The translations under genes were made by a program, and so were the position numbers. The notes below the pieces were generated by a model, which did no database searches, was not told the DNA's origin, and saw nothing but the letters and a program-made list of their open reading frames with translations. DNA of 64,000 nucleotides from an uncultured Oscillibacter sp. (GTDB lineage: Bacteria > Bacillota > Clostridia > Oscillospirales > Oscillospiraceae): contig CAJUDV010000006.1 in assembly GCA_910585385.1 (NCBI GenBank), forward strand, positions 11,576 to 75,575, given 5' to 3'. Numbering within the stretch: position 1 is the stretch's first letter; each line of letters begins with the position of its first letter. Of this stretch, positions 51,004 through 61,098 are shown one piece after another.

Positions 51004-51813
51004 TCACAGGTTATGCCAAATGGGCTGACGCCGCTCAAAGGTGCAGAACCGGGTAAACCCGCACCGGCGCAGCAGCTCCTGCCGCTCCCGGACGGCGCAG
51101 CCGGCGAACTCCGGCGTGTGGGCGTCGGTGCCCAGGGTGATGATCTCACCTCCCAGGTCCCGGTACATCCGCAGCCATTTCTCATCCGGCAGGGGGGTGT
51201 TGCCCCGGTTGGTATTCAGCTCAATGCCCCGGCCCTTTTGGACCACAGTGCGGAGAATGCCCTCTACCTCCGCCTCGAAGGGATCGAAACTCAAATGGAA
51301 GCCCTGGTTCTCGTTGAGATACCGCAGGGGCAGAGTCAGGTGGCCCAGAACGTCGAACTGCCCCCACTCCGCCGTCTGTCTCACCAGTCCCAAATAGTCG
51401 CCGATGCCAAGCAGGGCCTCCTCCTCATCCTCCGGGTGGAAGAAATACATATCCACAAAGCCGAACCGCTCTGAGAGAATGTGGGTGGAGCCGATGATGA
51501 AGTCCAGCTCCGGTGCGCCCTTTAACAGCTCCGCGGTGCGGGGCAGGTCCAGAACGGCCTCCCCCAGCTCGATGCCCAGGCGCAGCTGAATGCGGTCTCC
51601 CAGCGCCTCCCGGGCCTCCCGAAACTCCTTGGAGAGGGCGCCCCAGTCGTAGAACTCAATGGGGTCCCGGCCGTTCCAGGCCACGGGCTCGATGTGGTCG
51701 GTAAAGCACACCTCGTTCATCCCCGCCCGCAGGGCGGCCTCAGCCATCTCGGTCATGGAGTGCCTGGCGTCCGGGGAGACCCGGGAGTGCATGTGGTAAT
51801 CTGCCAGATACAA
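51004..51813 (-). CDS. PHP-domain histidinol-phosphatase (HisK/HisJ type)
   Basis: A 269-residue PHP phosphoesterase. Metal ligands appear in ADYHMHSRVSPDARH, a glutamate in GIELGEAV, the HIL loop SGSTH-like IIGSTHILS and a final LGTDAHTP. Members hydrolyse histidinol phosphate, but no his genes are near, so another phosphoester is possible. TTG at 51813 is chosen because AGGAGGTG sits 6 bases before it; an in-frame GTG at 51822 lies inside that ribosome binding site. Confidence 0.87.
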   Translation of the reverse strand: MYLADYHMHSRVSPDARHSMTEMAEAALRAGMNEVCFTDHIEPVAWNGRDPIEFYDWGALSKEFREAREALGDRIQLRLGIELGEAVLDLPRTAELLKGAPELDFIIGSTHILSERFGFVDMYFFHPEDEEEALLGIGDYLGLVRQTAEWGQFDVLGHLTLPLRYLNENQGFHLSFDPFEAEVEGILRTVVQKGRGIELNTNRGNTPLPDEKWLRMYRDLGGEIITLGTDAHTPEFAGCAVRERQELLRRCGFTRFCTFERRQPIWHNL

Positions 51814-51881
51814 AACGCTCACCTCCTGATTCGGTTCCTGCTGGCGTTACAATGCCCCGCAGGGGCGGCTGAGCGCCGTCC

Positions 51882-53012
51882 CTATTTCTTGAACTTCTTG
51901 AAGAACTTCTTCCGCTCCTCGTAGTTGTTGTCTCCCACGCTCTCGGCAAACTTTTTCAGGGCGTCCTTCTGTTCCTTGTTCAGATTCCGGGGCGTCTCGA
52001 TGTAGACGGTGACGTATTGGTCGCCCCGGCCCCGGCCGTTGATGGCGGGGATGCCCTTGCCCTTGAGGCGGAAGGTGGTGCCGCTCTGGGTGCCCTCGGG
52101 GAGGTCGTATTTGACCTTGCCGTCGATGGTGGGAATCTCCAGCTCCGCCCCCAGCACCGCCTGGGCAAAGGTAATGGGCGCCTCGCACAGCACGCTGGTC
52201 CCCTCCCGGCGGAAGAGCTCGTGGGGCCGGACAGTGATGGTGATCAGAAGGTCCCCGGCAGGCCCGCCGTTGGTGCCGGCGTGGCCCTGGCCCCGGATGG
52301 AGATGGTCTGCCCGTGGTCGATGCCGGCGGGGATGGTGGCCTGAATGGTCTTGCGCTTCCGGACCAGGCCGGCGCCGTGGCAGTCCTTGCAGGGCTGGTG
52401 GATGATCTTGCCCTTGCCGCCGCACTTGGAGCAGGGGGAGGTGGTGGCAAAGACTCCCATGGGCGTCTGCCGCCGGACCTGCACCTGTCCGGTGCCCCGG
52501 CAGTCCGGGCAGACCTCCGGCGTGACCCCGGGGGCACAGCCGTCGCCGTGGCAGGTGCCGCACTGCTCCATGCGGTCCACGGTGACGGACTTCTCGCAGC
52601 CAAAGGCCGCCTCCTCAAAGGACACGGCCAAGGACAGCCGGATGCTCTCCCCCCGCTGGGGGGCGTTGGGGTTGCTCCGCCGCCCGCCGCCAAAGCCGCC
52701 GCCGAAGAAGCTGCCGAAGATGTCCCCCAGGTCGCCGAAATCGAAGCCGCCGTCAAAGCCGCCGCCGGCGCCGAAGTTGGGGTCCACCCCGGCATGGCCG
52801 AATTGGTCATACCGGGCCTTCTTGTCGCTGTCGGACAGCACCTCGTAGGCCTCGTTGACCTCCTTGAACCGGGCCTCGGCGGTCTTGTCACCGGGATTCA
52901 GGTCCGGGTGGTTGGCCTTGGCCAGCTTTCGGTAGGCCTTTTTGATCTCATCCTGAGACGCTCCCTTGGAGACGCCCAGGACCTCGTAATAATCGCGTTT
53001 CTGCTCAGCCAT
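51882..53012 (-). CDS. dnaJ: Chaperone protein DnaJ
   Basis: A 376-residue full-length type I DnaJ, co-chaperone of DnaK. It has the J-domain with HPD (KANHPDLNPGDK), a Gly/Phe-rich region rich in GGGFDGGFDFGD, four CxxCxGxG zinc repeats (CGTCHGDG, CPDCRGTG, CSKCGGKG, CKDCHGAG) and the C-terminal substrate-binding domains. Last of hrcA-grpE-dnaK-dnaJ, 135 bases after dnaK. Confidence 0.98.
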   Translation of the reverse strand: MAEQKRDYYEVLGVSKGASQDEIKKAYRKLAKANHPDLNPGDKTAEARFKEVNEAYEVLSDSDKKARYDQFGHAGVDPNFGAGGGFDGGFDFGDLGDIFGSFFGGGFGGGRRSNPNAPQRGESIRLSLAVSFEEAAFGCEKSVTVDRMEQCGTCHGDGCAPGVTPEVCPDCRGTGQVQVRRQTPMGVFATTSPCSKCGGKGKIIHQPCKDCHGAGLVRKRKTIQATIPAGIDHGQTISIRGQGHAGTNGGPAGDLLITITVRPHELFRREGTSVLCEAPITFAQAVLGAELEIPTIDGKVKYDLPEGTQSGTTFRLKGKGIPAINGRGRGDQYVTVYIETPRNLNKEQKDALKKFAESVGDNNYEERKKFFKKFKK

Positions 53013-53025
53013 AGTTCCTCCAAAT

Positions 53026-53086
53026 GATTAGGAATGAGAAATTAGAAATTTTTCCAAATGCGCTCAATTCCTCATTTCTAATTGAC
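53026..53086. repeat. Imperfect inverted repeat between dnaK and dnaJ
   Basis: ATTAGGAATGAGAAATTAG and, inverted, AATTAGAAATGAGGAATTG flank a 19-base centre. The AT-rich sequence stands out from the GC-rich genes; it may be a small palindromic repeat. Confidence 0.55.
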
Positions 53087-53099
53087 TCCTTAACGCCGT

Positions 53100-53132
53100 C
53101 CAATGGGGCGGGGAAAATCCCCGTCCCATTGG
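53100..53132 (-). terminator. Intercistronic hairpin after dnaK
   Basis: CCAATGGGGCGGGGA and TCCCCGTCCCATTGG form a 15-bp stem (one G-T pair) with loop AAA between dnaK and dnaJ, without a T-run. It may attenuate dnaJ or protect the upstream mRNA. Confidence 0.55.
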
Positions 53133-53147
53133 TGTGAGGCTGTGCAC

Positions 53148-54986
<1,839 letters not shown>

Positions 54987-55112
54987 AATGACTGCCTCCA
55001 ATTTATTTCAACATTGTCTATTCTATCATAGCAGGGACCGCCGCCCACGGCGGCCCGCTCTTCAGGTCCCCTCATGCCGGGCGGCCCCTGCAAAAATACG
55101 CGGAGAATCCAA

Positions 55113-55715
55113 TCAGTTGGCCACCTGCACAATGGCGTGGCGGACCACCTTGTCTCCCAGCCGGAACCCGGCCTGGAATACCTGGGCCACTTCGCTCTCG
55201 CCGAAGTTCTCGTCATCCACGTGCATCACGGCGTTCATGGTCTCCGGGTCAAAGGGCTGGCCCTGGGCCTGGATCTCCTCCACGCCCAGTTTCCTCAGAA
55301 TCTCCTGGTACTGCTGGAAGATCATCACCAAGCCCTTCTTGTGGGGGGAGTCATCGTCCCCCTCGGCGGCACAAGCCCGCTCCAGATTGTCGTACACCGC
55401 CAGAAACTCCCGGATGGTATCCGCCCGGGCGTCCTGATACAGCCCGTCCTTTTCCTTGGCGGTGCGCTTGCGGTAGTTCTCATACTCAGCGGTAAGGCGG
55501 ACGAACTGGTCCTTGACGGACTCCAGCTGTTTGGCTGCCAGCTCCATCTGCTCTGCCTGTTCCCGTGTGAATGTGTAAACCTTTTCCTTCTTCTTTTTGG
55601 CCTTTTTTTCGGTCTTCTCCGCCGTCTCCTCCGGAGCGGGCTCCTCCGTCGGCTCCTGCTGAACGGTACTCTCCTCCGTTTCCTCGGGGGTGGGCTGCTT
55701 CGTCTCTTCGTTCAT
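55113..55715 (-). CDS. grpE: Nucleotide exchange factor GrpE
   Basis: A 200-residue GrpE. The first 65 residues are acidic and proline-rich; then the long coiled coil (LTAEYENYRKRTAKEKDGLY) and the beta domain end with GFRLGDKVVRHAIVQVAN. It releases ADP from DnaK. Its ATG overlaps the hrcA stop (ATGA). Confidence 0.97.
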   Translation of the reverse strand: MNEETKQPTPEETEESTVQQEPTEEPAPEETAEKTEKKAKKKKEKVYTFTREQAEQMELAAKQLESVKDQFVRLTAEYENYRKRTAKEKDGLYQDARADTIREFLAVYDNLERACAAEGDDDSPHKKGLVMIFQQYQEILRKLGVEEIQAQGQPFDPETMNAVMHVDDENFGESEVAQVFQAGFRLGDKVVRHAIVQVAN

Positions 55716-56755
55716 TTCTTGGGTTCCTCCTTCGGGGGTAATTCTTTTCCAAACAACCGGGTCAGGCCCTCGGCAAAGCCGGTAAGCCGGGCGGCCACGG
55801 CGGCGTAATTCATCCTCGTAGGGCCTACCACGCCGATGAGGCCCCGCATATCGTCTCCAATGTCATAGCTGGCCACCACCACGCTGGCGTCTTTCAACGC
55901 GTCGGTCACGTTCTCCGGACCGATGAGGATTTTCATGGGTCCATCGTCCGGCAGGGGAAGGTTCTCCTTGCTGTCGGCCAGGAAGCTCATGAGTTCGTGG
56001 GCCTTGCCGGCGTCCTGAAATTCCGGCAGCTTCAAAAGCTGATTGGCCCCGGTGGTGATGATCTCCCTCCGTCCCGCCTCCTCGAGGGCGTCCGCCGCAT
56101 AGGACACGGTTTGGGACAAAAGCAGAAAAACCGGCGGCGGAATCTGCTCCGCCACGTTCATCAGCCGTTGGTTCATCTCGTCCACGGATACGCCGGTGAA
56201 GTGCGTATTCAGCAGGTTCACCAGCATGGGCAGCTGGTCCACGTCCACCTTCAACTGCAAACGCAGCAGCTGGCTCTTCACCCGGCTACCGCTCATCATC
56301 AAGACGGCGATGCAGCTGTGCTCATCCACCGGCAGCAGCTCAAAGCGGCGGGCGGACTGGACGGTGCGGTTGGCGGCGGCCGCATAGGCGGGGTAGCTCA
56401 CAAAAGAGGACACCGCCCGCCCCACCTGGCTGAGAAGCCGGTCCAGCTCCTCCATTCTGCCCCGGAGAGAGCGGTTGATTTCCTCCGTCTCCTGTAAGGA
56501 CAGCCTCTGCTGCGCCATCAGCTCGTTGACGTACAGCCGGTATCCCTGCGGGGAGGGAACCCGTCCGGCGGAGGTGTGGGGCTGCTCCAGGTAGCCCAGC
56601 TCCACCAGATCCGCCAGCTCGTTGCGGATAGTGGCGGAGCTGACGCTGCCGCCCATCTCGGAGGCGATGGCTTTGGAGCCCACCGGCTCGGCGGTGCGAA
56701 TGTAGGCTTCCACGACCACTTTCAGTATTTGCTTTTTTCGCTCTGTTAGTTCCAC
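55712..56755 (-). CDS. hrcA: Heat-inducible transcription repressor HrcA
   Basis: A 347-residue repressor that binds CIRCE and is kept active by GroE. The winged helix is at residues about 5-70 (VEAYIRTAEPVGSKAIA, SSATIRNELADLVELGYLEQ, HTSAGRVPSPQGYRLYV) followed by the GAF-like dimer domain and a final LIGVVGPTRMNYA. GTG 56755 is preferred to TTG 56770 because GGAG lies 8 bases before it. First gene of the heat-shock operon. Confidence 0.96.
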   Translation of the reverse strand: MELTERKKQILKVVVEAYIRTAEPVGSKAIASEMGGSVSSATIRNELADLVELGYLEQPHTSAGRVPSPQGYRLYVNELMAQQRLSLQETEEINRSLRGRMEELDRLLSQVGRAVSSFVSYPAYAAAANRTVQSARRFELLPVDEHSCIAVLMMSGSRVKSQLLRLQLKVDVDQLPMLVNLLNTHFTGVSVDEMNQRLMNVAEQIPPPVFLLLSQTVSYAADALEEAGRREIITTGANQLLKLPEFQDAGKAHELMSFLADSKENLPLPDDGPMKILIGPENVTDALKDASVVVASYDIGDDMRGLIGVVGPTRMNYAAVAARLTGFAEGLTRLFGKELPPKEEPKK

Positions 56756-56798
56756 GAAAGACGCTCCCAACCGCTTCGCTTCGCAGTAAAAAAATGGA

Positions 56799-56825
56799 TT
56801 AGCACTCCTTTTCCGCGAGTGCTAA
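56799..56825. promoter_or_regulatory. CIRCE operator
   Basis: A perfect consensus TTAGCACTC-N9-GAGTGCTAA lies between the promoter and hrcA. It is the binding site of HrcA, so the whole hrcA-grpE-dnaK-dnaJ operon should be heat-inducible. Confidence 0.98.
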
Positions 56826-56829
56826 AAGG

Positions 56830-56858
56830 AGTTTACCACCGCCGCCCTGCAATGTCAA
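56830..56858 (-). promoter_or_regulatory. Promoter of the hrcA-grpE-dnaK-dnaJ operon
   Basis: On the minus strand TTGACA (56853-56858) and TAAACT (56830-56835) are 17 bases apart, with CIRCE starting 4 bases downstream of the -10, where bound repressor would block initiation. Confidence 0.85.
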
Positions 56859-57090
56859 TGGATGGATATAAATAAATTGTAAACAAAGCGCGGACGAATT
56901 TTGAACTTTCGGTTTTGGGGTCTGTTCACATAAGACAACTGTGCGAATTTTCAAATTTGCCGGCGGCACAGCGCAGGCGGGACAGCCCCGGCAAATCTCT
57001 CCCCGCCGCGTACGGCGGCGCAGCGCTGCCGCCTCCTCTTCCCACTCCCGCCGAAGCCGCCTGTCCTGCCATAAAATTTGCCGCGGCCGC

Positions 57091-57118
57091 TTGCATTTCC
57101 CGTTGGAGGTGCTACAAT
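57091..57118 (+). promoter_or_regulatory. Promoter of the ior operon
   Basis: TTGCAT (57091-57096) and TACAAT (57113-57118) are 16 bases apart. The 430-base gap 56756-57185 holds CIRCE, the hrcA promoter and this promoter; the stretch 56860-57090 shows nothing I can assign. Confidence 0.6.
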
Positions 57119-57185
57119 AGAAACCGGAACCATGATAAATTTTTAACCAGAGAAAATTTTATTCAGAGAGGGTGACTTTGGAACT

Positions 57186-59069
57186 ATGGAATGGACGATG
57201 ACAGCCAGCGCGCCGGGACAGGTCTGCCTGATGCAGGGCAACGAGGCCATTGTCCGCGGCGCGGTAGAGGCTGGGATCAACTTTGCCGCGTCCTACCCCG
57301 GCTCCCCGTCCTCCCAGGTGCTGGGAATGCTGGGCAAAATCGCCAGGGAGCGGAATTTTTACGCCGAATGGTCCACCAATGAGGTCTGCGCGCTGGAGGC
57401 GTGCATCGGCGCGTCTCTGGCGGGGGCGCGGTCCCTTTGCATCGTAAAGCAGAACGGCCTTTTGTGCACGGCGGACTCCCTGCACTGCGCCGCCCAGCAC
57501 GGCGTCAAGGGGGGCCTTGTGATCGTGACCTCGGACGACCCCAGCGCCCACTCCAGCACCAACGAGTTTGACTCCCGCTGGCAGGCGGAGTCCGCCAGCG
57601 TGGCGCTGCTGGAGCCCACCACCATGCAGGAGACCAAGGACATCGTGCCCTACGCTTTCCAGCTCTCCGAGCGCACGGGGCAGATTGTGATTGTCCGCCT
57701 CACCACCCGGGTGTGCCACGGGCGGGGCATCGTGCGGCTGGGGGAGCTGCCGGAGAGGCCCCACCCCATCCAGAAGGTGCGGGAGTGGGACAGGCTTGTG
57801 TGCGTCTCCTACCTCCACACGCCCATGCTGGAGCGGCTGGAGGCCCTGCGGAGCGAGTTTGAACGCTGCGCGTACAATCACTACGCCGGCCCGGAGAACG
57901 CGGAGAAGCTCATCGTGGCCGGCGGCACCGGCCGGCTCTACGCCCAGGAGGCCATGCAGCGGCTTGGCGCGGAGAACAAAGCGGGCCTTTTGACCCTGGG
58001 AACCCTCTGGCCCCTGCCGGAGAGCTACATACTGGGCTTTCTCAAGTCCGCCAGGGAGGTTCTGATTCTGGAGGAGGTGGACCCCTTCCTGGAGGAACAC
58101 CTGGAGGCCCTGGCCGGCAAACACCGGCTGTCCATCGCCTTCCGTGGCCGGGACGACGGAGCCCTGCCCAAAATCGGCGAGCTGGACCCGGACAACGTGT
58201 CCGCCGCCATCGCCGCCTTTACCGGGGCGGACCTGCCGGAGAAACGGATCTCCTCCCATCTGGAACTTCCCCAGCGGGACATGACCTTCTGCGCCGGGTG
58301 CCCCCACCGGGCCACCTTCCACATTCTCAAGCGGGTGCTGCGCCAGGAGAAAAATCCCGGCGTGGTTATCGGCGACATCGGGTGCTACATCATGTCCGGC
58401 CAGTTTGCCGGGCAGTACGCCTTCCAGGCCGTCAACTGCATGGGCTCCGGCATCAATCTGGCGGAGGCCCTGGGCCAGCTGACCCGCTACGGCCTGGACC
58501 AGAAGGTGGTCACCGTCTGCGGCGACTCCACCTTCTTCCACACCATCATGCCCGGCGTGGTGAACGCCGTGTACCACAAGGCCAATATGCTGCTGATGGT
58601 GCTGGACAACTCCGCCACCGCCATGACGGGCTTCCAGCCCCACCCCGGCACCGGCATCACCGCCATGGGGGACCCCGCCGAGCCCATGAACATTCAGCGG
58701 ATCCTGGAGGCCATGGGCTGCAAGGTGGAGGTGGCCGACCCCTTCGACGTTGTGGAGACGGAGAAGACCCTCAAGCGCCTGCTCCAGGAGGAGGGCATGA
58801 ACGTCCTCATTCTGCGCCAGCCCTGCGCCACCCTGACCGCCAAAAAGCAGAAGAAGCCCGTCCGGGTCTGGGTGGACCAGGACGTGTGCCTGGGGGACGG
58901 CTGCGGGTGCGACAAGTACTGCTCCCGGGTCTGGGGCTGCCCGGGCAACACCTGGGACTTCAAGAACGGCAAGGCCCAGATCGACCCCGTGACGTGCGTT
59001 GGGTGCGGCGTGTGCGCCAAGTTCTGCCCCAGCGGGGCCATCCATGTGGAAAGTGGTGAGGAAACGTGA
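57186..59069 (+). CDS. iorA: Indolepyruvate ferredoxin oxidoreductase, alpha subunit
   Basis: A 627-residue TPP- and Fe-S-enzyme that oxidatively decarboxylates aryl pyruvates (from Trp, Phe, Tyr) to aryl-acetyl-CoA and reduces ferredoxin. The pyrimidine-binding half starts at GNEAIVRGAVEAGINFAASY; the TPP half holds FCAGCPHRATFHILKR, VIGDIGCYIMSG and VCGDSTFFHTIMPGVVNA. The C-terminus carries ferredoxin clusters: an atypical CLGDGCGCDKYCSRVWGCP and a regular CVGCGVCAKFCP. Followed by iorB with a TGATG overlap. Confidence 0.96.
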   Translation: MEWTMTASAPGQVCLMQGNEAIVRGAVEAGINFAASYPGSPSSQVLGMLGKIARERNFYAEWSTNEVCALEACIGASLAGARSLCIVKQNGLLCTADSLHCAAQHGVKGGLVIVTSDDPSAHSSTNEFDSRWQAESASVALLEPTTMQETKDIVPYAFQLSERTGQIVIVRLTTRVCHGRGIVRLGELPERPHPIQKVREWDRLVCVSYLHTPMLERLEALRSEFERCAYNHYAGPENAEKLIVAGGTGRLYAQEAMQRLGAENKAGLLTLGTLWPLPESYILGFLKSAREVLILEEVDPFLEEHLEALAGKHRLSIAFRGRDDGALPKIGELDPDNVSAAIAAFTGADLPEKRISSHLELPQRDMTFCAGCPHRATFHILKRVLRQEKNPGVVIGDIGCYIMSGQFAGQYAFQAVNCMGSGINLAEALGQLTRYGLDQKVVTVCGDSTFFHTIMPGVVNAVYHKANMLLMVLDNSATAMTGFQPHPGTGITAMGDPAEPMNIQRILEAMGCKVEVADPFDVVETEKTLKRLLQEEGMNVLILRQPCATLTAKKQKKPVRVWVDQDVCLGDGCGCDKYCSRVWGCPGNTWDFKNGKAQIDPVTCVGCGVCAKFCPSGAIHVESGEET

Positions 59070-59692
59070 TGGAACTGAGATTCGATCCTCTAAACATCGT
59101 GGTCTGCGGCATCGGCGGGCAGGGCAACGTGCTGGCCGCCGAGGTGCTGGGCAGCGCCATGTGCGACCGGGGCTTCCGGGTGGCCGTGGGAGAGACCTAC
59201 GGCGCGTCCCAGCGGGGCGGCTCCGTCATGAGCCACGTGCGGGTCTCCGCCAAAATGGACCCCAGCGTGCTGATTCCCTCCGGAGAGGCCCACATCATCA
59301 TCGGCTTTGAGCCCCTGGAGACGCTGCGGATGGTCCGCAAGTACGCCGGGAAGGACACCACCGTGGTGTACGATCCCCGGCCCGTGTACCCTCTGGGAGT
59401 GCTCCAGGGCATTCAGCGGTATCCCGCGGTGGAGGACATCGCCGCCGAGATTCAGGACCTGACCGCCACGGCCCTGGCCGTTCCCGCCGCCGACATCGCC
59501 ATGAGGGCCGGGGACTCCAAGGCCGCCAACATCGCCCTGCTGGGGGCGTTCAGCCAGCTCCCCGGCGCCCCCCTGAGCCGGGAGGACCTGGAGAAGATCC
59601 TCACCCAGCGCTTCAAGGGCGCGGTGCTGGAGGTCAACCAGCGCGCCTTCGCCATGGGCTGCGAGGCCGCGGGAAAGGAGGCGGCGCAATGA
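59069..59692 (+). CDS. iorB: Indolepyruvate ferredoxin oxidoreductase, beta subunit
   Basis: A 207-residue gamma-domain-type subunit: NIVVCGIGGQGNVLAAEVLG near the N-terminus, VGETYGASQRGGSVMSHVRV, and a C-terminal VLEVNQRAFAMGCEA. It partners IorA. The ATG at 59069 shares a base with the iorA stop; a GTG one codon earlier is the alternative. Overlaps the next small gene by ATGA. Confidence 0.95.
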   Translation: MELRFDPLNIVVCGIGGQGNVLAAEVLGSAMCDRGFRVAVGETYGASQRGGSVMSHVRVSAKMDPSVLIPSGEAHIIIGFEPLETLRMVRKYAGKDTTVVYDPRPVYPLGVLQGIQRYPAVEDIAAEIQDLTATALAVPAADIAMRAGDSKAANIALLGAFSQLPGAPLSREDLEKILTQRFKGAVLEVNQRAFAMGCEAAGKEAAQ

Positions 59693-59946
59693 ACACCATT
59701 CAGGTACGTTTCAGCGACTTTGTCAACCACGCGGAGCTGACCCTGGACCTGCCGGCAGGCACCCCCTTCTCCGCCCTGACGCCGCTGCTGTACGAAAAGG
59801 GCTTTTTGACGCCTCAAAAGCCCGGCTACCGGTATCTCTGCCAGGACCACCTGTGCGGCGAGAACCACCTGCTGGAGGACTATCTCCCGCCGAAAGCGCA
59901 GTCCATGGAGCTGGAGATCTTCCGGTATCCGCAGATCATGGTATAG
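59689..59946 (+). CDS. Small protein with ubiquitin-like (beta-grasp) pattern in the ior operon
   Basis: An 85-residue protein I cannot assign to a named family. The order of elements resembles a beta-grasp fold: strand TIQVRFSDF, strand AELTLDLPAGTPF with helix SALTPLLYEKGF, then GYRYLCQDHL and a ubiquitin-like ending LLEDYLPPKAQSMELEIF, similar in layout to YukD/EsaB. There is no C-terminal GG (it ends RYPQIMV), so conjugation is unlikely. AAGGAGG precedes the ATG, which overlaps the iorB stop. The fold call is by pattern only. Confidence 0.7.
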   Translation: MNTIQVRFSDFVNHAELTLDLPAGTPFSALTPLLYEKGFLTPQKPGYRYLCQDHLCGENHLLEDYLPPKAQSMELEIFRYPQIMV

Positions 59947-59959
59947 GGAGGGGACGGCA

Positions 59960-61024
59960 ATGTTAAGTACAATCGCGCTGGATACCCAGGTTATCAAGCC
60001 GGGCCTCTGCACCGGCTGCGGCGCCTGCCAGGGAATGTGCCCTTATTGGGACTCCGTGGACGGGCGGACCATCTGCTACTTTGACTGCGAGCGCCGGGAC
60101 GGCCGCTGCCAGCGGTTCTGCCCCCGGATGCCCACGGATCTGGACGCCCTGCGGCGCCAGTTCTTCCCCCAGGAGACCATCCTGCCGGAGATCGGCCCTT
60201 TCCGGGGGCTGTACCTCACTCGGGCCGCCGACGAGTCCATCCGGGCCTACGCTCAGCACGGCGGCACCATGACGGCCCTGGTGGAGCTGGCCCTGAAAGA
60301 GGGCTTCATCGACGCCGCCGTCCTGACCCGCTCCCGGGGCGGCCTGGACCCGGAGGGTACCCTGGCCTCCACACCGGAGGAGATCCGCTCCTGCTCCGGC
60401 AGCAGCTTCCAGGTGCCGCCCACCCTGGCGGCGCTGAACCGGGCATTGCGGGAGGACAAATACCACGCCATCGGCGTGGTGGGCACCCCCTGCAAGACGC
60501 TGGCCGTCTACAAGATGAAGGGCAATCCTCTGCCGGACAACGACAACCACGCGGGGAACATCGGCATGGTCTTCGGCCTCTTCTGCGGCTGGGGCCTGGA
60601 CTGGGCGGGCATGAACGCCCTGACGGCAAAGCACGCCGACCCGGCGCGGGTCACCCACATGGACATCCCCCCCAGCAAATACCACTCCCTGGAGCTGCGG
60701 CAGGGCGGGGAGACCGTCTCCGTGAATCTGGACGAGGTGACGCCCCTGGTGCGCCCCGGCTGCCGGGCCTGCACGGACATGACGGCGGAGTTCGCCGACC
60801 TCTCCGTAGGCGGCGCCCGCAGCGCCGACGGCTGGGACGTGGACAGGAAATGGAATCAGGTCATCGTCCGCTCCGAAAAGGGCGAGGCCCTGTTGAAAAT
60901 CGCCCGGGAAAAGGGCGTGCTGGAGTTTAAGGAGGTCCCGGAGACGGGTCTTGACAAGCTCAAAGGCGCGTCCATGGGCAAGCGGCGCAACGGGGAGAAG
61001 TACCTCTCGGAGCTGGGAAAATAA
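59960..61024 (+). CDS. FrhB/coenzyme F420 hydrogenase beta-subunit family Fe-S flavoprotein
   Basis: A 354-residue protein with an N-terminal ferredoxin-like cysteine set (CTGCGACQGMCPYW, then CERRDGRCQRFCP) and an FrhB C-terminal domain (GVVGTPCKTLAVYKMK, GLFCGWGL, CRACTDMTAEFADLSVGG). FrhB-type proteins hold FAD and Fe-S clusters and pass electrons between ferredoxin and a second carrier. In an ior operon it may be an electron acceptor for IorAB. GGGAGGGG precedes the ATG; it is 13 bases after the small protein and ends the operon. Confidence 0.9.
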   Translation: MLSTIALDTQVIKPGLCTGCGACQGMCPYWDSVDGRTICYFDCERRDGRCQRFCPRMPTDLDALRRQFFPQETILPEIGPFRGLYLTRAADESIRAYAQHGGTMTALVELALKEGFIDAAVLTRSRGGLDPEGTLASTPEEIRSCSGSSFQVPPTLAALNRALREDKYHAIGVVGTPCKTLAVYKMKGNPLPDNDNHAGNIGMVFGLFCGWGLDWAGMNALTAKHADPARVTHMDIPPSKYHSLELRQGGETVSVNLDEVTPLVRPGCRACTDMTAEFADLSVGGARSADGWDVDRKWNQVIVRSEKGEALLKIAREKGVLEFKEVPETGLDKLKGASMGKRRNGEKYLSELGK

Positions 61025-61039
61025 GGACAGGAGCGTTCA

Positions 61040-61074
61040 GGAGCCCCGCCGGAATAACCGGCGGGGCTCCTTTT
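61040..61074 (+). terminator. Terminator of the ior operon
   Basis: GGAGCCCCGCCGG and CCGGCGGGGCTCC form a perfect 13-bp stem with loop AATAA, followed by TTTT. Confidence 0.88.
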
Positions 61075-61098
61075 GCGGCTGCATGAACAAGCGTCAAT

